Positions 16,185-24,890 of a stretch of DNA of 64,000 nt are shown one piece after another. Within the stretch, counting starts at the first letter, position 1. Every line of letters starts with the position of its first letter. Location: assembly GCA_965242785.1 (NCBI GenBank), contig CBDETA010000004.1, forward strand, positions 1,178,001-1,242,000, written 5' to 3'. The DNA comes from Maricaulis sp965242785. Its GTDB lineage: Bacteria > Pseudomonadota > Alphaproteobacteria > Caulobacterales > Maricaulaceae. The notes under the pieces were generated by a model. That model searched no databases. It worked only from the letters and a program-made list of their open reading frames with translations, and was not told where the DNA came from. Both the position numbers and the translations under genes were made by a program.

Positions 16185-17273
16185 ATGGCGCACCGATCAC
16201 ACACACTCACCGACGTCCAGCAGACCCTTGGCCTGCGCCATCCCGTCATCCAGGGGCCGTTTGGCGGTGGCCTGTCGACCGTCGAACTGGTTGCGGCCGT
16301 CTCCAATGCCGGCGGGCTGGGCTCCTTTGGCGCGCATATCCTGGAACCCGACGGGATCGAAGCCCTGGCCCGCGACATCCGCGCGGCGACCGACCGGCCC
16401 TTCAACCTCAATCTCTGGGTCTCCGACCAGGATCCCGGTGCCGAGGATTTCGATCACGCCGCCTTCGAGGCGGCCTGGCAGATCTTCCAGCCCTTCTATG
16501 CCGAATACGGGCTCGACAAGCCGGAGCCCCAGGACCGCTATCATCCCCGCTTCACCGAACAGGTCGACGCCTTGCTGGAAGCCGCGCCGCCGGTCTTCTC
16601 CTTCGTCTTCGGCATCCCGTCTGGCGCCATCCTGGACGCCTGCCGCCGCCGCGGCATCCTCACCCTGGGCGCTGCCACCACGCTGGCCGAGGCCGAGGCG
16701 CTGGAAGATGCCGGTGTCGATCTCATCCTCGCCACCGGTTTTGAAGCCGGCGGCCACCGTCCGGCCTTTCTCGACGCGCCGGAACGCCATCAGGTCGGCA
16801 CGCTTCCCCTGGTTCGCCAGATCGCCTCGCGGGTGAAGACGCCGGTCATTGCCGCCGGCGGTATTGCGGACCGCGCCGGCCTGGAGGCCGCCCTCGCGCT
16901 GGGGGCCGGCGCCGCCCAGCTGGGCACTGCCTTCCTGGCCTGCGCCGAGTCCGGCACCAATGATGCCCACCGCGATGTCCTGTTCACCCCACGGGCCCGC
17001 GAAACCCGGCTGACCCGCGCCTTCACCGGCCGTCTCGCCCGCGGCATTCCCAATCGCGTCATCGCCGAGATGGAAGCGCGGGCCGGGCAATTGCCACCCT
17101 TTCCCGTCCAGGCCTGGTTCCTGGCCCCTTTGAAGCGCGCCGCCCTCGCCGCCGGAAACGAGGATTTCGCCTCGCTCTATTCCGGCCAGGGCGCCCCGCA
17201 ACTCAAGCATCGCCGCGCCGCCGACCTGATGGTCGCGCTCAGCGAACCGGCTCCGGCCCTCGCCGAAGCCTGA
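16185..17273 (+). CDS. Nitronate monooxygenase (2-nitropropane dioxygenase-like)
   Basis: A 362-aa FMN-dependent TIM-barrel enzyme that oxidises alkyl nitronates. The N-terminal barrel strand PVIQGPFGGGLSTVELVAAVSNAGGLG is typical of the family. FMN-binding features ATGFEAGGHR and PVIAAGGIADRAGLEAALALGAGAAQLGT match, and the general-base His is in GGHR. GGAGG precedes ATG at 16185, which decides the start over 16167. It is followed after 31 bp by a GST gene, forming a two-gene detoxification operon divergent from HxlR. Confidence 0.9.
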   Translation: MAHRSHTLTDVQQTLGLRHPVIQGPFGGGLSTVELVAAVSNAGGLGSFGAHILEPDGIEALARDIRAATDRPFNLNLWVSDQDPGAEDFDHAAFEAAWQIFQPFYAEYGLDKPEPQDRYHPRFTEQVDALLEAAPPVFSFVFGIPSGAILDACRRRGILTLGAATTLAEAEALEDAGVDLILATGFEAGGHRPAFLDAPERHQVGTLPLVRQIASRVKTPVIAAGGIADRAGLEAALALGAGAAQLGTAFLACAESGTNDAHRDVLFTPRARETRLTRAFTGRLARGIPNRVIAEMEARAGQLPPFPVQAWFLAPLKRAALAAGNEDFASLYSGQGAPQLKHRRAADLMVALSEPAPALAEA

Positions 17274-17304
17274 CCCGTCCCCAACCCAGAAAAAGGAGAC
17301 TTCC

Positions 17305-17925
17305 ATGAAACTCTACTACGCCCCCGGTGCCTGTTCCCTGTCCCCGCACATCGTCCTGCGCGAAGCCGGCCAGCCGGTCGAACTGGTCCAGGTCGATCTC
17401 TCGACCGGCCAGATCAAGGACACCGGCGCCGCTTTCCGCGACATCAATCCGAAGGGCTATGTCCCGGCCATTGAGATCGCCGATGGCGGCCTGCTCACCG
17501 AAGGTGCTGCCATCATCCAGCATCTCGCCGACAGCCATCCCGATGCCGGTCTCGCGCCGGCCGCCGGAACGGTCGAGCGGGCACGGGTGAATGAGTGGCT
17601 GACCTTCCTCTCATCCGAGCTGCACAAGGCTTTCGGTCCGCTTTTCAACGCCGCGTCCAGCGATGCGGCCAGACATGACGCCATCGCCAAGGTGAAGAAC
17701 CGTCTCGACTACGTCGAAACTACGCTCGCGGATGGCCGCAGCTTCATCACCGGTGACCGTTTCTCCATCGCCGACGCCTATCTCTTCACGCTCACCAACT
17801 GGACCGGCCCGACCGGCATCGGCCTTTCCGGTCACCCCCATCTCACGGCCTACCAGGCCCGCATCGCCGCCCGCCCGGCCGTGCGCGCAGCGCTTGAGGC
17901 CGAAGGTCTGCTGCAGGCTGCATAG
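17305..17925 (+). CDS. Glutathione S-transferase (beta-class like)
   Basis: A 206-aa cytosolic GST. The N-terminal thioredoxin domain begins MKLYYAPGACSLSPHIVLREAG, where Cys10 is the beta-class catalytic position. The glutathione-gamma-Glu motif appears as LTEGAAIIQHLAD. The helical C-terminal domain includes FSIADAYLFTLTNW. AAGGAG precedes the ATG. It probably conjugates electrophilic substrates and is co-transcribed with the monooxygenase under HxlR control (inferred). Confidence 0.93.
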   Translation: MKLYYAPGACSLSPHIVLREAGQPVELVQVDLSTGQIKDTGAAFRDINPKGYVPAIEIADGGLLTEGAAIIQHLADSHPDAGLAPAAGTVERARVNEWLTFLSSELHKAFGPLFNAASSDAARHDAIAKVKNRLDYVETTLADGRSFITGDRFSIADAYLFTLTNWTGPTGIGLSGHPHLTAYQARIAARPAVRAALEAEGLLQAA

Positions 17926-17943
17926 CTCCTGCCCGAAGAAAAA

Positions 17944-17971
17944 AAGCCCCGGAGCACAGGCTCCGGGGCTT
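17944..17971 (-). terminator. Terminator between GST and folE
   Basis: AAGCCCCGGAGC-ACAG-GCTCCGGGGCTT is a 12-bp perfect stem. On the minus strand it is followed by eight T, making a strong terminator for folE. On the plus strand only TT follows, so it acts there more weakly. Confidence 0.9.
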
Positions 17972-17994
17972 CGCATTTCAGATCCGGCCAGCTG

Positions 17995-18618
17995 TCAGCC
18001 GCGCTCGACCATGCGCATGAAACGATCCCGCAGGTCGGCGTCAGTCTTGAACTCGCCGGTGAATGTGGTGGTGATCGTCGACACATTGGGATGGTGCACA
18101 CCGCGGGTGGTCATGCACTGGTGCTTGGCGTCAACAAAGACCGCCACGCCGCGCGGGTCCATCGCATCGGTCAGCGCATCAGCGATCTGGGCGGTCATGG
18201 TTTCCTGCGTCTGCATGCGCTTGGAGAAGATCTCCACCACGCGGGCGATCTTGGAAATTCCGACCACGGCCTTGCGCGGCAGGTAGGCGACATGGGCCAC
18301 GCCCATGATCGGCGCCAGGTGGTGCTCGCAATGGCTCTCGACATCGATATTGGTCAGCATGACCATGTCGTCATAGCCCTGCACGTCCTCGAATACCTTG
18401 CCGAGCTCCTTGGCCGGGTCGGCATCATAGCCCGAGAACCATTCCTGGTAGGCCTTCACCACGCGCTTGGGCGTGTCCAGCAGGCCTTCGCGTGTCGGAT
18501 CATCTCCGGCCCAGGAGATCAGGGTGCGAACGGCTTCCTCGGCCTCTTCACGGGTCGGTTTGGTCTTGGCAGCGCCAGCCAGGCGCGCGGCTTCAGGGGT
18601 CACGGCGTCCATCCTCAT
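17995..18618 (-). CDS. folE: GTP cyclohydrolase I FolE
   Basis: A 207-aa enzyme converting GTP to 7,8-dihydroneopterin triphosphate, the first step of folate synthesis. The zinc site is intact: Cys and His in ESHCEHHLAP and Cys in KHQCMTTRGV. DTPKRVVKAYQEWFSGY is typical of the family. ATG at 18618 follows AAAGGA; a longer frame to 18663 lacks a ribosome site. It is divergent from cysS across about 230 bp and convergent with the GST gene. folP in the same pathway lies 11 kb away. Confidence 0.95.
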   Translation of the reverse strand: MRMDAVTPEAARLAGAAKTKPTREEAEEAVRTLISWAGDDPTREGLLDTPKRVVKAYQEWFSGYDADPAKELGKVFEDVQGYDDMVMLTNIDVESHCEHHLAPIMGVAHVAYLPRKAVVGISKIARVVEIFSKRMQTQETMTAQIADALTDAMDPRGVAVFVDAKHQCMTTRGVHHPNVSTITTTFTGEFKTDADLRDRFMRMVERG

Positions 18619-18849
18619 GGATCCTTTCGTTGTCGGGCCGGAGGTGAAGGGATACGACACCACCGCAGTTCCGGTTTCCGGATCGAGGATGTGCAGGGCA
18701 GATTTTTGCAGCTGCCGCCTGATATCCTCTCAATTTCACGCTTGCGCGTGAGGCCGTATGTAGGGCTTTAAGGCAGCGTTTCCAACACACGGTCGCGCAT
18801 GCGGGCGTTGATTTTTCAGTACCGACCCTAACCGATAGTAGGCATCTTC

Positions 18850-20235
18850 ATGAATTCGCTCACCCTTTACGACACGATGGCACGCCGCAAGCGGGCTTTC
18901 GAACCGATCGATCCGGACCGGGTGACGCTCTATGTCTGCGGACCGACGGTCTATTCCTATGCCCATATCGGCAATGCGCGTCCGCCGGTGGTGTTCGATG
19001 TGCTGCGCCGGGCGCTGGCCTTCCTCTATGGCGATGAGGCCATCGTGCTGGCCGCCAACATCACCGATATCGACGACAAGATCATGGCCGCCGCGCGTGA
19101 GAATGGCGAAACGATCGAGACTGTCGCCACGAAGTTCGCGAAGATCTACCGTGAGGATCTGGACGCGCTGGGTGTCATTGCGCCGACACTGGAACCCAAG
19201 GCGACCGACCATATCGAGCCCATGCTGGCGATGATGCAGCGCCTGATCGATGACGGCCATGCCTATGCGGCGGAAGGCCATGTCCTGTTCTCGGTGAACT
19301 CCTTCGAGGATTATGGTCGCCTCTCCAAGCGTTCGCTGGATGACATGATCGCCGGTGCCCGCGTCGAGGTCGCGCCCTACAAGAAGGACCCGCAGGACTT
19401 CGTGCTGTGGAAGCCGTCCAAGGATGACGAGCCGGGCTGGGACAGCCCCTGGGGTCGCGGTCGTCCGGGCTGGCACCTGGAATGCTCGGCCATGTGCGAG
19501 ACGCATCTGGGCGAGACCATCGACATTCATGGCGGCGGCATCGACCTGGTCTTCCCGCACCATGAGAACGAGATCGCCCAGTCGACCTGCGCCCATGGCG
19601 GCAAGGCGATGGCCAATTACTGGATCCACAACGGCTTCTTGAACATGGGCTCGGACAAGATGTCCAAATCCGTGGGCAATGTGGCGCTGATCCATGAGCT
19701 GAAACAGCAATGGCCAGGCGAGGTGCTGCGCTGCGCCCTGTTGACCGCGCACTACCGCGCGCCGCTGACCTGGAATGCCGACCTCCTGGCCAAGACCCGC
19801 CGCTCGCTCGACCGCATCTACGGCGTGTTGCGCCGTCTGGGTGAGGTGGAGGCCGCGACCGTGGACGTGCCGCAGGCCTTCCTCGACGCCATCCTGGACG
19901 ATATCAACACGCCCAAGGCCCTGTCCGAACTCTTTGCCCTGGCTGGCGCCGCCAACAAGGCGGAAACGGCGCAAGAGAAGGCCAAGGCCAAGGGCGAGCT
20001 GCTCGCCGCCGGTGCCATGATGGGGCTCGGGCAGGGCGATCCGGACGCGTGGTTCGGTCTCACAGGTCTCGACCCGGCCGAGCGTGCCGAGATCGACGCC
20101 CTGATCGAACAGCGCCAGCAGGCCCGCGCCGACAAGGACTGGGGCAAGGCGGACCAGATCCGCGACCGCCTCAATGAACTCAAAGTCCAGGTCGATGACG
20201 GTCCGGAAGGCTCAACCTGGCGCAAGCAGGACTAG
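18850..20235 (+). CDS. cysS: Cysteinyl-tRNA synthetase CysS
   Basis: A 461-aa class I aminoacyl-tRNA synthetase charging tRNA-Cys. The HIGH-type motif HIGN is at residues 39-42 after the zinc-binding Cys30 in YVCGPTVYSYA. Other zinc ligands appear in LECSAMCETHLG and the HHENEIAQ segment. KMSKS is at 270-274. The C-terminal DALR-like anticodon domain contains RADKDWGKADQIRDRL. Length is standard. The stop is four bases before a small acidic protein gene. Confidence 0.97.
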   Translation: MNSLTLYDTMARRKRAFEPIDPDRVTLYVCGPTVYSYAHIGNARPPVVFDVLRRALAFLYGDEAIVLAANITDIDDKIMAAARENGETIETVATKFAKIYREDLDALGVIAPTLEPKATDHIEPMLAMMQRLIDDGHAYAAEGHVLFSVNSFEDYGRLSKRSLDDMIAGARVEVAPYKKDPQDFVLWKPSKDDEPGWDSPWGRGRPGWHLECSAMCETHLGETIDIHGGGIDLVFPHHENEIAQSTCAHGGKAMANYWIHNGFLNMGSDKMSKSVGNVALIHELKQQWPGEVLRCALLTAHYRAPLTWNADLLAKTRRSLDRIYGVLRRLGEVEAATVDVPQAFLDAILDDINTPKALSELFALAGAANKAETAQEKAKAKGELLAAGAMMGLGQGDPDAWFGLTGLDPAERAEIDALIEQRQQARADKDWGKADQIRDRLNELKVQVDDGPEGSTWRKQD

Positions 20236-20239
20236 GTCG

Positions 20240-20509
20240 ATGGCGCTGAAGGGCTTCAACGTCATGATGCAGGCCGAGGACGCCACGGGTGAATGCTTCC
20301 TCACCTGGGGCGTCATCGCCGCCGATGCCGATGCCGCCACAAAGCTGGCCGAAGGCGCGGCCTTCGCCGAAGGCTTCTGGTCGGTCGAGGTGGACGAAGT
20401 CTGGGAACCGGAACCGGAAGCGGGCGACGAGCCTTTCGGCGATATCCCGGAAGTGCTGGGTCGCACCGAACCGACCTATCTGGATGAGGAAGAGGCGGAC
20501 TGGGATTAG
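20240..20509 (+). CDS. Small acidic hypothetical protein
   Basis: An 89-aa strongly acidic protein of unknown function. It begins MALKGFNVMMQAEDATGECF and ends in a Glu/Asp-rich tail (EVDEVWEPEPE, DEEEADWD). No signal or membrane segment. ATG at 20240 lies four bases after the cysS stop, with AGGAC upstream inside cysS, so it is probably translated from the cysS message. The regular fold-like start and in-operon placement support a real gene. Confidence 0.7.
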   Translation: MALKGFNVMMQAEDATGECFLTWGVIAADADAATKLAEGAAFAEGFWSVEVDEVWEPEPEAGDEPFGDIPEVLGRTEPTYLDEEEADWD

Positions 20510-20524
20510 GCCAGTGTCGCCTTT

Positions 20525-20689
20525 CTTCCCCAACGCGAGTTGGGGAAGTGGGCCGATGCGCAGCATCGGGTCGATGGGGCGCCGCCGCAGGCGGCGAGGC
20601 GACGGAGCGCAGCGCAGACATTCCGCCGCGCTCTGCCCGGCGGCCCCTCCACCGCTTCGCGGTCCCCCTCCCCAACGCTGTTGGGGAGG
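20525..20689 (+). repeat. Multi-hairpin intergenic repeat, copy 2
   Basis: Full copy of the composite family. Hairpins in order: CTTCCCCAA/TTGGGGAAG, CCGATGC-GCA-GCATCGG, GCCGCC-GCA-GGCGGC, ACCGC-TTC-GCGGT and CTCCCCAA/TTGGGGAG. It aligns with the reverse complement of 42188-42351 over its entire length. The element fills the gap between the acidic protein gene and the IscU-like gene and starts 15 bp after a stop codon. Confidence 0.88.
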
Positions 20690-20734
20690 AAAGCCATTCC
20701 ATCCGGCCCCAAAAACCCTTACATAGTCCCCACA

Positions 20735-21187
20735 ATGGCAGACGAACTCTACTCCAATGCCGTGTTGCGGCTGGCGGCGGATATTCCGCGCATCGGACGG
20801 CTTGCCCGTCCGCAGGCCAGCGTGCGCAAGGTGTCGCGCCTGTGCGGGTCGGAAGTGGAAGTCGATATCGCGATGCAGGGCGGCCGGGTCGGTGATCTGG
20901 CCCTGCGCATCAAGGCCTGCGCCCTGGGCCAGGCCTCGGCCTCGGTCATGGCCCGCCATGTCATCGGTGCCTCGCAGCAGGAGCTGGCCCTGGCCCGCGA
21001 TAGTCTCCTGGCCATGCTGAAACAGGGCAAGCCGATGCCGCGCGGACGCTTTGCCGAACTGGCGGTCCTGGAAGGCGCACGCGCCTATCCGGCCCGCCAC
21101 CAGTCGGTGATGCTGGCGTTTGACGCCGTCGTCGAGGCGGCCAGCCAGGCCACACGGACCACCACCACCACCCGTCAGACCGGATAG
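20735..21187 (+). CDS. IscU/NifU-like iron-sulfur scaffold family protein
   Basis: A 150-aa protein related to the N-terminal NifU domain, which assembles Fe-S clusters. It begins DELYSNAVLRLAADIPRIGRL. Two of three scaffold cysteines are placed as expected (RLCGSEVEVDI and KACALGQASASV, the latter matching the family's C-x-LGQA pattern). The third position, in YPARHQSVMLAFDAV, has Ser instead of Cys. It may bind a cluster differently or serve another role. ATG at 20735 is chosen because upstream frames read through the repeat. Confidence 0.8.
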   Translation: MADELYSNAVLRLAADIPRIGRLARPQASVRKVSRLCGSEVEVDIAMQGGRVGDLALRIKACALGQASASVMARHVIGASQQELALARDSLLAMLKQGKPMPRGRFAELAVLEGARAYPARHQSVMLAFDAVVEAASQATRTTTTTRQTG

Positions 21188-21359
21188 GGCTGTCCGGTCC
21201 CGCTGCGCCGGCGGGAGAGACCCGACAGTCCGGAAACGCACCGCACAGACAATCTCATTCAACTGCGGTCCGTTGCGCGCGTTTGAGGTCCATGGTGGAC
21301 AGCGCGCGCGGCGGCGTTAAAAGGCTTGATTTGATATGCGTTCCGAAGGAACGGATCCG

Positions 21360-21707
21360 ATGTCGAGGCCCCGGCTGCACGAGCAGATGATGATCGCGCT
21401 ATTGCGCGGCTATCAGCTTTCCCTGTCGCCCGTCTTCTACGCCCTGGGTGTGCGCTGCCGGCACGAGCCGACCTGTTCGCACTATGCCATCGGGGCGATC
21501 CGGGAGCAGGGTGGCTGGCGCGGCTTCTGGCTGACGCTGGGGCGGCTCCTGCGCTGCCGGCCCGGTGGCACGTTCGGCTTCGATCCGGTTCCCTCGAAAT
21601 GCGATGACTGTCCCTGGTGGCGTGTCTGGGCCTTCCGGTCCCGGCCGAAACGTCAGAGGATGGACGGGCTTCCGCCGGCGGACCGCGCCGACGACAAGGA
21701 CATGTGA
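21360..21707 (+). CDS. yidD: Membrane protein insertion efficiency factor YidD
   Basis: A 115-aa protein of the YidD (DUF37) family, thought to assist YidC-dependent membrane insertion. The conserved core is present: LLRGYQLSLSP, CRHEPTCSHYAIGAI and the Gly/Arg-rich end RLLRCRPGG..GFDPVP. The C-terminal tail after VPSKCDDC is longer than usual. ATG at 21360 has AAGGA nine bases upstream; ATG at 21336 is an in-frame alternative. It is two bases before the thrS start, hence probably coupled to it. Confidence 0.9.
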   Translation: MSRPRLHEQMMIALLRGYQLSLSPVFYALGVRCRHEPTCSHYAIGAIREQGGWRGFWLTLGRLLRCRPGGTFGFDPVPSKCDDCPWWRVWAFRSRPKRQRMDGLPPADRADDKDM

Positions 21708-21709
21708 CC

Positions 21710-23644
21710 ATGATCAATGTGACGCTTCCCGACGGATCGATCAAAGAACTCCCCGCCGGAGCCACGCCCCTCGACCTCGCCGAGGGCATATCGAAATCCC
21801 TCGCCAAGGCCGCCATCATTGCCGAGGTGGACGGGCAGGACTGGGACCTGACGCGCCCCTTCGAGGGAGACGCGAAGGTGGCCATCATCACCCGCCGTGA
21901 CGAAAAGGCGCTGGACGTGATCCGCCACGACACGGCCCACGTGCTGGCCCAGGCGGTGCAGGAACTTTTCCCCGGCACCCAGGTCACGATCGGCCCGTCG
22001 ATCGAGGACGGCTTCTATTACGATTTTGCCCGCGAGGAGCCCTTCACGCCGGAAGACTTCGAGGCGATCGAGAAGCGCATGGGCGAGATCATCGATGCCG
22101 ACCTGCCTTTCGTTCGTGAGGTCTGGGACCGCAATGACGCCATCGCCAAGTTCGAGGCCATGGGCGAAGCCTACAAGGCCGAGCTGATCCGCGACCTGCC
22201 GGAAGACGAGACGATCACCATCTATCGCCAGGGCGAGTGGTTCGACCTGTGTCGTGGTCCGCACCTGCCCTCCACGGGCAAGATCGGCAAGGCGTTCAAG
22301 CTGATGAAGGTGGCCGGTGCCTATTGGCGCGGCGATCATCGCAACGCCATGCTGCAGCGGATTTACGGCACGGCCTGGGGCGATGAGAAACAGCTCAAGG
22401 CCCATTTGCACCGCCTGGAAGAAGCCGAAAAGCGCGACCACCGTCGGCTCGGCAAGCAGATGGAACTCTTCCACTTCCAGGAAGAGGCGCAGGGCCAGGT
22501 CTTCTGGCACCCCAATGGCTGGACGCTGTATCGGGCCGTGCAGGACTATATGCGTCGCCGGCTGGAAGACGCCGGCTATGTGGAAATCCGGACACCCCAG
22601 CTGATGGACCGCAAGTTCTGGGAAGCCTCCGGCCATTGGGACAAATACCGCGAGAACATGTTCATCTCCTCGATCGACCAGGAAGAGAAAGTCCTGGCGG
22701 TGAAGCCGATGAACTGTCCCTGCCACGTGCAGGTGTTCAACCAGGGCCAGAAATCCTATCGCGACCTGCCGCTGCGCCTGGCCGAGTTCGGCTCGTGCCA
22801 CCGCTATGAGCCGTCCGGTTCACTGCACGGCCTGATGCGGGTGCGCGGCTTTGTTCAGGACGATGCCCACATCTTCTGCACGGTCGACCAGATCACCGAC
22901 GAGGTGAAGGCCTTCTGCGTACTCCTGAAGTCCGTCTACGAGGATTTCGGTTTCGAGGAGCCGCGCATCAAGTTCTCCGACCGACCGGACACGCGGGTCG
23001 GTTCGGACGAGGTCTGGGACAAGGCCGAGGGCGCGCTGAAGGAAGCCGCTGAAGCCTCCGGCCTGGACTATGAACACAATCCGGGTGACGGCGCCTTTTA
23101 TGGTCCCAAGCTGGACTTCGTGGTCAAGGATGCCATCGGTCGCGAATGGCAGACGGGCACGATCCAGTGCGACTTCAACCTGCCGGAGCGCCTGGATGCG
23201 ACCTTCATCGGTGATGACAGCGAGAAACACCGTCCGGTGATGCTGCACCGGGCCATTCTGGGCTCGCTGGAGCGTTTCATCGGCGTGCTGATCGAGAACT
23301 ATGCCGGCAAGCTGCCCCTGTGGCTGACGCCGCGTCAGGTCGTGATCGCCACGATTACCTCGGATGCGGACGGCTATGCCGAAGAGGTCAAGGCCGCCAT
23401 GGTCAAGGCCGGGCTGCGCGCCGAGACCGACATCCGCAATGAGAAGATCAACTACAAGGTCCGCGAACATTCGGTCGGCAAGGTGCCGGTGATCGCGGTG
23501 GTCGGTCGCAAGGAAGCCGAGGAGGGTACGCTGGCCCTGCGCTTCCTGGGTGAGGAAGGCAACAAGCAGGAGATCTTGCCGCTCGCCGACGCCATCACCC
23601 GCCTGGCGCACGAGGCGCTGGCGCCCGACCTGAAGCGCGGCTAG
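21710..23644 (+). CDS. thrS: Threonyl-tRNA synthetase ThrS
   Basis: A 644-aa class II synthetase. It has the N-terminal TGS domain (residues 1-65), an editing domain with HDTAHVLAQA and its partner HxxxH-type region, the catalytic core with zinc Cys in MNCPCHVQVF and His in CHRYEPSG, motif 2 around FGSCHRYEPSG, and the anticodon-binding domain (RQVVIATI...). Length is standard. ATG at 21710 directly follows yidD. Confidence 0.97.
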   Translation: MINVTLPDGSIKELPAGATPLDLAEGISKSLAKAAIIAEVDGQDWDLTRPFEGDAKVAIITRRDEKALDVIRHDTAHVLAQAVQELFPGTQVTIGPSIEDGFYYDFAREEPFTPEDFEAIEKRMGEIIDADLPFVREVWDRNDAIAKFEAMGEAYKAELIRDLPEDETITIYRQGEWFDLCRGPHLPSTGKIGKAFKLMKVAGAYWRGDHRNAMLQRIYGTAWGDEKQLKAHLHRLEEAEKRDHRRLGKQMELFHFQEEAQGQVFWHPNGWTLYRAVQDYMRRRLEDAGYVEIRTPQLMDRKFWEASGHWDKYRENMFISSIDQEEKVLAVKPMNCPCHVQVFNQGQKSYRDLPLRLAEFGSCHRYEPSGSLHGLMRVRGFVQDDAHIFCTVDQITDEVKAFCVLLKSVYEDFGFEEPRIKFSDRPDTRVGSDEVWDKAEGALKEAAEASGLDYEHNPGDGAFYGPKLDFVVKDAIGREWQTGTIQCDFNLPERLDATFIGDDSEKHRPVMLHRAILGSLERFIGVLIENYAGKLPLWLTPRQVVIATITSDADGYAEEVKAAMVKAGLRAETDIRNEKINYKVREHSVGKVPVIAVVGRKEAEEGTLALRFLGEEGNKQEILPLADAITRLAHEALAPDLKRG

Positions 23645-23666
23645 ATGCCGCCGGGAGACCCGCAAG

Positions 23667-24890
23667 GTGCGTGACGATGCCAGGGCAGGCATAATCGGCA
23701 TAGCCGGATTTGCGTTTTCCTTCCTGTTCGCAGTCGCGGGCAGTCTGATAATTGCGCCCTGGATTGCCCTTCTCGCCATGCTGGCGCTGCCGCTCGACAA
23801 GCGGTTCTGGCGCTTTGACCACATGCCCTGGGAAATGGTGGCAGGCTTTGCCTTTCTGGCTTGGGTTGCCGCCAGTTTCCTCTGGTCGCCTCATGATGAC
23901 CCGCAACAGGTCTGGAAGACCTGCCTGGGCATCCCGCTCTATCTGCTCTTCGTCCTCCGTGTCGGCAGTCTTGAAGGCGCCTGGCGCCGACGCATTGAAG
24001 CATCATTGATGTTCTTGGTCTTCGCCCTGGGGCTGACGCTTCTGGCTGAGGTCCTGCTGGACGGAGCGGGAACCCGGGCATTCAAACTGGCTGAAGAAGA
24101 CTTCGGCGGCATGTCGATGGCCGATGTGAGTACCTTTGTCTATCGCAGCCTGGGCCATGCCGCCGTGCCACTCATCCTGCTCAGCGTGCCGGCCGGCTTG
24201 ATTGCGTGGCGCGATGGCGGGCCGTTGGTCGGTGTGGCTTTCGTCGTCCTGGCGGGCATTTCCGCCTTTGCTTTCGAAACCCAGGTCAATGCGGCCGCCT
24301 TCATCCTCGCCAGCGTCGCTGCACTGATGACCGCGTTCTGGCCACGCACTATGGTCACCATTGCGTTCGGCGTGACAGCCGGCATGTTGGTCGTCATGCC
24401 GCTGGCGCTGCCAGAGCTGATTGCCCTGATCCCGCAGGGCCTTCGCGATGCCCTTCCGCTTTCCTGGGTCTGGCGCCTGGAAATTTGGACATATGCAGGC
24501 GAATTGATCCGCGACAATCCCTGGATCGGCTACGGGCTGGACGCCTCCCGCCCGCTAAACCGGGAGCTGCTGCTTGAGGGCTTTACGGTCGAGGCCTTGC
24601 CGATGCACCCCCACAATGCCACTTTGCATGTCTGGCTTGAGACGGGGGCAGTCGGAGCCGTGCTTCTGGCAACCACGCTGGTCGCCATGGGGGGCCGAAT
24701 TGCCGGAGCGCAAAACTTGTCCCGGTTGCAAGCCGTTGGTGCGGTCTGGGTTTTTGTGGTCTATGTGTCCCTGATCGTGTTCTCCTACGGGGTGTGGCAG
24801 GAATGGCACCAAGGGACAGTAGCGTTGGCAGCGACGTCAGTGTTCTTTCTCGGAGCGAAGCGCCCGCAGAAAACACGGCCGCACGCCTGA
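23667..24890 (+). CDS. O-antigen ligase/polymerase-like membrane protein
   Basis: A 407-aa protein with about 10-12 predicted membrane helices. The Wzy_C-type periplasmic loop is recognisable: RLEIWTYAGELIRDNPWIGYGLD followed by HPHNATLHVWLETGAVGA, which matches O-antigen ligases (WaaL) and polysaccharide polymerases. It probably joins or polymerises surface glycan. GTG at 23667, just after AAGG, is 22 bp after thrS. The 3' end overlaps the following glycosyltransferase gene by about 88 bp. Confidence 0.85.
   Translation: MRDDARAGIIGIAGFAFSFLFAVAGSLIIAPWIALLAMLALPLDKRFWRFDHMPWEMVAGFAFLAWVAASFLWSPHDDPQQVWKTCLGIPLYLLFVLRVGSLEGAWRRRIEASLMFLVFALGLTLLAEVLLDGAGTRAFKLAEEDFGGMSMADVSTFVYRSLGHAAVPLILLSVPAGLIAWRDGGPLVGVAFVVLAGISAFAFETQVNAAAFILASVAALMTAFWPRTMVTIAFGVTAGMLVVMPLALPELIALIPQGLRDALPLSWVWRLEIWTYAGELIRDNPWIGYGLDASRPLNRELLLEGFTVEALPMHPHNATLHVWLETGAVGAVLLATTLVAMGGRIAGAQNLSRLQAVGAVWVFVVYVSLIVFSYGVWQEWHQGTVALAATSVFFLGAKRPQKTRPHA

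Noticed and set aside
20540..20734. N-terminal extension of the IscU-like protein through the repeat (begins MGKWADAQ)
   Set aside because: The extension translates repeat copy 2, is Arg/Pro-rich and not IscU-like; the homologous repeat at 42 kb is open in the same way on the other strand. The gene starts at 20735.
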